The notes under the pieces are model-generated. The model saw only the letters and a list, made by a program, of their open reading frames with translations, was not told where the DNA came from and did no database searches. The translations under genes and the position numbers were made by a program. A DNA stretch of 64,000 bases from DATFTE01 sp963840665. Lineage in GTDB: Bacteria > Acidobacteriota > Terriglobia > Terriglobales > Acidobacteriaceae. Positions 60,804-64,000 of the stretch are shown one piece after another. Position 1 is the stretch's first letter; each line of letters begins with the position of its first letter. The stretch lies in NCBI GenBank assembly GCA_963840665.1, contig CAWIZO010000012.1:124001-188000 (forward strand). Direction: 5' to 3'.

Positions 60804-61208
60804 CTATTTTTTTTCCGCTACATCGATTCGCGTTTCGGCGCGATGGAGTGCGTCCTCGGCACGGTCAAAGTCTACTTCCGGATTGGCGCTCTTCAAGCGT
60901 TCTTCCGCTCGTTGCTTGGCTTCTTTTGCCCTCGCGAGATCGATCTCTTCTGGCTTCTCGCATGTCTCGGCAAGGATCGTGACTTTGTCGGGCAACACCT
61001 CGGCGAAGCCCCATGCCACCGAAAAGTGGTGCACATCAGAGCCATTCCGATAAGTAATCTCTCCGACCGCGAGTTCGGTAATGAGGGGAGCGTGCCCCGG
61101 AAGAATGCCAAGATAACCATTCTTGCCAGGCATTTGCAATTCTTCCGCCACGTCCTTCACCACCATCTTTTCAGGAGTGACGATTTCGAGTTGGAAAGAA
61201 TCAGCCAT
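60804..61208 (-). CDS. atpC: ATP synthase F1 epsilon subunit
   Basis: 134 residues. The N-terminal beta-sandwich is typical: FQLEIVTPEKMVVKDVAEEL, LPGHAPLITELAVGEITYRN and FSVAWGFAEVLPDKVTILAE. A C-terminal helical hairpin of Ala/Glu/Arg-rich sequence (LARAKEAKQRAEERLKSANP) follows, which in epsilon can brake ATP hydrolysis. Last gene of the operon in the usual F1 order gamma-beta-epsilon. The ATG abuts a heptad array with no other leader sequence; GAGGT within the array could serve as ribosome-binding site at about 10 bases. Confidence 0.96.
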   Translation of the reverse strand: MADSFQLEIVTPEKMVVKDVAEELQMPGKNGYLGILPGHAPLITELAVGEITYRNGSDVHHFSVAWGFAEVLPDKVTILAETCEKPEEIDLARAKEAKQRAEERLKSANPEVDFDRAEDALHRAETRIDVAEKK

Positions 61209-61290
61209 CGGTCTTCAGACCTCGGACCTCAGGCTTCGGCCACCCCGAGCGCCATTCGACGCCCGAGGTCCGAGGTCTGAAGTCTGCCTT
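61209..61290. repeat. heptad arrays 9 between atpC and atpD
   Basis: Left arm CGGTCTT CAGACCT CGGACCT CAGGCTT CGGCCAC begins at the base next to the atpC start codon. Right arm CCGAGGT CCGAGGT CTGAAGT CTGCCTT (61263-61290) ends on the first base of the atpD stop triplet. The arms are inverted (CAGACCTCGGACCTC against GAGGTCCGAGGTCTG, 15 of 15 paired), so the whole gap can fold into one long hairpin. Confidence 0.92.
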
Positions 61291-62732
61291 TATGCTGCTG
61301 TCTTCAATTTCTCCGCTGCTTCGAGCACTTCGTCGATCGTGCCTTTCATGTAGAAGGCCTGCTCCGGAATGTCATCGTACTTGCCTTCGACAATTCCGCG
61401 GAAGCTTCTGACCGTGTCGGCAACCTTCACGTAGCGTCCCGGAGCGCCGGTAAACTGCTCGGCCACGTGGAACGGTTGCGAGAGGAACTTCTGGATTTTG
61501 CGAGCTCGCGCCACCATCAGCTTCTGATCTTCGCTTAACTCGTCGATGCCCAGAATGGCGATGATGTCCTGCAGATCTTTATAGGTCTGCAGCGTTTTCT
61601 TCACCATCTGCGCGACGTCGTAGTGGTCCTGCCCAACGATGCGCGGATCGAGAATGCGCGAGGTCGAAGCCAGCGGATCGACTGCGGGATAAATCCCGAT
61701 TTCCGTCAGCGCGCGTGACAAAACCGTGGTCGCGTCGAGGTGAGCGAACGTAGTCGCCGGAGCCGGATCGGTGAGATCGTCGGCAGGCACGTAAATCGCC
61801 TGCACCGAAGTGACCGACCCCTTCTTCGTCGAAGTAATGCGTTCCTGCAACTCGCCCATTTCCGTGGCCAGGTTCGGCTGGTAACCCACGGCGCTGGGCA
61901 TGCGGCCCAGCAGCGCGGATACTTCCGATCCCGCCTGGGTGAAACGGAAAATATTGTCGATGAACAGCAGCGTGTCGGCGCCTTCGACGTCGCGGAAAAA
62001 TTCGGCGACGGTCAGCCCCGTCAGCGCAACGCGCAGACGGGCTCCGGGCGGCTCGGTCATCTGACCGTAGATCAGCGCGGCCTTCGACTTCTCAGGATCG
62101 CCCGGCTTGATCACGCCCGACTCGGTCATTTCCAGCCAGAGATCGTTGCCTTCGCGCGTACGCTCGCCCACCCCCGCGAACACGGAAAACCCGCCGTGTT
62201 GCTTGGCGACGTTATTGATGAGCTCCATGATGACGACGGTCTTGCCCACGCCGGCACCACCGAATAATCCGATCTTGCCGCCCTTCAAGAAGGGCTGAAT
62301 CAAATCAATCACTTTCACGCCCGTTTCAAACATCTCGGCCGTCGTTGCTTGTTCATCGAACAATGGCGCGGGCCGATGAATCGGCATGGTCTGCGTATGC
62401 TGGATCGGTCCCAATTGATCGACGGGTTCGCCGATCACGTTCATCACGCGACCCAGGGTGCCGCGCCCTACGGGCACGGAAATCGGTCCGCCCTGATCGA
62501 TGACTTTCATGCCGCGCACCATGCCATCGGTGGCTTCCATCGCGATGCAGCGCACCCGGCCTTCGCCGAGGTGCTGCTGCACTTCGAGAATCACGTTGAT
62601 GGGCGTAGGCACGGTGAAGCCGTCGCTGACGACTTTCAGGGCTTCGTAAATAGGAGGCATGGCGCCTTCTTCAAACTGCACGTCCACCGCCGGTCCCGCT
62701 ACTTGAATGACATGTCCGATATTTTCTGGCAT
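61290..62732 (-). CDS. atpD: ATP synthase F1 beta subunit
   Basis: 480 residues, standard length. P-loop GGAGVGKT, catalytic-Glu strand GERTREGNDLWLEM, LTGLTVAEFFRDVEGADTLL with the Walker B Asp, FIDNIFRFTQAGSEVSALLG, and the DELSEED-loop variant GIDELSEDQK are all present. This is the catalytic subunit of the F-type ATP synthase, which makes ATP from ADP and phosphate at the inner membrane. A GAGG ribosome site lies 5-6 bases before ATG 62732. It is flanked on both sides by heptad arrays. Confidence 0.98.
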   Translation of the reverse strand: MPENIGHVIQVAGPAVDVQFEEGAMPPIYEALKVVSDGFTVPTPINVILEVQQHLGEGRVRCIAMEATDGMVRGMKVIDQGGPISVPVGRGTLGRVMNVIGEPVDQLGPIQHTQTMPIHRPAPLFDEQATTAEMFETGVKVIDLIQPFLKGGKIGLFGGAGVGKTVVIMELINNVAKQHGGFSVFAGVGERTREGNDLWLEMTESGVIKPGDPEKSKAALIYGQMTEPPGARLRVALTGLTVAEFFRDVEGADTLLFIDNIFRFTQAGSEVSALLGRMPSAVGYQPNLATEMGELQERITSTKKGSVTSVQAIYVPADDLTDPAPATTFAHLDATTVLSRALTEIGIYPAVDPLASTSRILDPRIVGQDHYDVAQMVKKTLQTYKDLQDIIAILGIDELSEDQKLMVARARKIQKFLSQPFHVAEQFTGAPGRYVKVADTVRSFRGIVEGKYDDIPEQAFYMKGTIDEVLEAAEKLKTAA

Positions 62733-62747
62733 AGATCCTCAAAACCC

Positions 62748-62875
62748 AGCATTTAGCACTTAGCCGTTAGCATTTAGCCATTCGAGTTTCTTTAAGACTC
62801 GGCACGAATCGTAGTGGCTAAATGCCAAATGCTAATTGCTAAGTGCTCTCTTCTCGGTACTCGGTACTCGCAACT
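62748..62875. repeat. heptad arrays 10 between atpD and atpG (three arrays)
   Basis: Left arm AGCATTT AGCACTT AGCCGTT AGCATTT AGCCATT (62748-62782). Its inverted partner is CTAAATG CCAAATG CTAATTG CTAAGTG (62818-62845). A third array of another class is TCGGTAC TCGGTAC TCGCAAC (62854-62874), ending next to the atpG stop. A small stem CGAGT/ACTCG lies between the first two arms. Together they fill the 143-base gap in the operon. Confidence 0.92.
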
Positions 62876-63922
62876 CTATCCTGCTGCCGCTGCCCCGCTG
62901 ACAATCTCAATAATCTCTTTCGTAATCTTCGCCTGGCGCGCTCGATTCATGACCAGCGTCAGCGAATCGATCATGTCGGTCGCGTTGCTGGTGGCCGACT
63001 CCATCGCCGTCATGCGGGCAGCGTGCTCGGCGGCCACCGATTCCAGCAATGCATGGAACACTTGAATGCCCACGTATTTCGGCAGAAGCGAGTTGAACAG
63101 TTCCCCCGGTGGCTGCTCGTAGATGTAATCCACTTGAGCGGTGGCAAACTGCGATGCCGCTTCGTCGACCGCATGAGTATCTGGAGGTCGCAATCCCACG
63201 CCTTCGCCTTTGGCTGCTTCCAGTACGCGCGCTTTTTCTTTGGTAGTCATCTCTTCCGCTTGCGCGACCGAGGCTTCACCAATCTCGCCGATCGGAAGCA
63301 CCTGCTCGACCACCAACCGCTGCGCGATCACCGACTTGAACTCGTTGTATACGATGTAGACGGAATCAATTTCCCCCTTGCTGTAGCGCTCGATCACGCG
63401 TCCCGCCATCTCCGAAGCCATGGCATATTCGACTTTGTTGAGGACGCCGACGTGTTCCCCAATAATTGTCGTGCGTGGTGCACCCTGCGAGTCGCCCGCG
63501 CGAGGCTCGGCCGCGGGATAACGCCGCTTCAGGAAATCACGGCCTTTGCGTCCCACGGCTTCGATTTCGATGTTCTTCCCTGCTTTGCTTTCAAGAAACC
63601 GCGAGGCGGCTTTGAGAATGTTGGTGTTGAATGCACCCGCCAGTCCTTTGTCTCCGGTGACGACAATCAAAAGAACGTTTTGCTCAGGACGCTGCGCCAA
63701 TAACGGATGCCGCGGTTCACCCGTCTCGGGATCATAAATTTCGGCGCGCGACACTAGCGACTTCAAAACATTGGTCAGCATCTGCGCATAGGGACGCGCC
63801 GCCAAAGCCCGCTCCTGAGCGCGGCGCAGCTTGGCAGCCGAGACCATCTTCATCGCCTTGGTAATCTGCCGCGTATTCGTCACGCTGCGGATACGGCGCC
63901 GGATATCGAGGATGTTAGGCAT
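62876..63922 (-). CDS. atpG: ATP synthase F1 gamma subunit
   Basis: 348 residues, longer than the typical 285-300; the extra length lies in a central insert (about 190-260) that includes AEEMTTKEKARVLEAAKGEG. Conserved ends: MPNILDIRRRIRSVTNTRQI with ITKAMKMVSAAKLRRAQ at the N-terminus, and ALLESVAAEHAARMTAMESA with SLTLVMNRARQAKITKEIIE at the C-terminus. Gamma is the central rotor shaft. The ATG lies directly beside a CAACGAC-type heptad array with no visible ribosome site. atpA is expected just beyond the right edge. Confidence 0.95.
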   Translation of the reverse strand: MPNILDIRRRIRSVTNTRQITKAMKMVSAAKLRRAQERALAARPYAQMLTNVLKSLVSRAEIYDPETGEPRHPLLAQRPEQNVLLIVVTGDKGLAGAFNTNILKAASRFLESKAGKNIEIEAVGRKGRDFLKRRYPAAEPRAGDSQGAPRTTIIGEHVGVLNKVEYAMASEMAGRVIERYSKGEIDSVYIVYNEFKSVIAQRLVVEQVLPIGEIGEASVAQAEEMTTKEKARVLEAAKGEGVGLRPPDTHAVDEAASQFATAQVDYIYEQPPGELFNSLLPKYVGIQVFHALLESVAAEHAARMTAMESATSNATDMIDSLTLVMNRARQAKITKEIIEIVSGAAAAG

Positions 63923-63928
63923 CGTCTA

Positions 63929-64000
63929 GTCGTTAGTCGTTGGTCGGTGGTCTTTGGCAAAACCTTAGCGAGCCAAATGCTAAGTGCCAAGTGCTAACTG
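63929..64000. repeat. heptad arrays 11 upstream of atpG (two classes, cut by edge)
   Basis: GTCGTTA GTCGTTG GTCGGTG GTCTTTG (63929-63956), then CCAAATG CTAAGTG CCAAGTG CTAACTG (63973-64000), the latter running off the window. The first belongs to the class at 4534 and 31888, the second to the class at 62818. In the atpG sense the sequence next to the start codon reads CCAACGA CTAACGA CTAGACG ATG, nearly the same as before the VWA gene. Confidence 0.9.

Noticed and set aside
60804..60812. T-tract after the array at 60733 as an intrinsic terminator
   Set aside because: The eight Ts are the reverse strand of the terminal Lys codons and stop of atpC; the array right arm is not next to them as a simple stem.

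Overview
The window looks like a stretch of chromosome from an Acidobacteriota soil bacterium (Koribacter/Terriglobia-like). This is inferred from gene content, not from any search: a pilMNOPQ cluster headed by a small HTH gene, a fused alpha-beta 2-oxoacid dehydrogenase E1, many NtrC-type regulators and PAS kinases, secreted Asp-box and GloVer repeat proteins, a CDGSH protein, and a moderately high G+C content. I saw no phage, plasmid, integrase, CRISPR, rRNA or tRNA genes.

Layout. 0-3 kb: thioesterase (cut by the left edge), a small unknown, then TPR, SDR and Lon-N genes that carry single-base indels. 3-6 kb: MoxR-like ATPase plus VWA protein. 6-9.5 kb: Tat-exported flavin amine oxidase, CDGSH protein, glycosyltransferase. 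9.8-14.2 kb: a signalling cluster (hybrid kinase, NtrC-type regulator, kinase-like protein lacking the phospho-His) and a lipoprotein. 14.2-15 kb: an unusual noncoding block with a perfect parS-like site, a second 16-bp palindrome, twin boxes, and an inverted REP pair around a RAYT transposase remnant. 15-19 kb: secreted beta-propeller and an OmpA-like protein. 19-23 kb: a second NtrC-type regulator/kinase pair. 23-28 kb: TPR protein, GT39-type membrane glycosyltransferase, MFS exporter, fabI. 28-32 kb: tsaE, PilZ, nnr, K+ channel. 32-39 kb: two APC permeases, thiE, accC, accB, Xaa-Pro peptidase. 39-44.6 kb: pilQ-P-O-N-M and the HTH gene, with several frameshifts as sequenced. 45-54.5 kb: secreted proteins, a three-gene PAS kinase/HDOD/HD signalling operon, DoxX, GloVer protein. 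54.7-60.7 kb: fused E1, phosphoglycolate phosphatase, small unknowns. 60.8-64 kb: atpC, atpD, atpG; atpA is presumably just beyond the right edge.

The most striking unexplained signal is a set of intergenic arrays at ten loci. They have different sequences but all keep a strict 7-base period (GTCGTTG, CGGGCTT, AGCATTT, ATTTACG, TCGGTAC, CCGAGGT, ATCAGCT, GACGCCT and relatives). They often occur as two inverted arms. Several touch a start codon or begin right after a stop codon, including all three gaps of the ATP synthase operon. They resemble in principle the heptanucleotide STRR repeats of heterocystous cyanobacteria.

Caution: about fourteen single-base frameshifts cluster at 1.0-2.8 kb and 40.5-44.2 kb (plus 13.0 and 55.7 kb). 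Each is repaired by adding or removing one base, several lie in homopolymers, and the restored proteins look normal, so sequencing or consensus error is more likely than gene decay.
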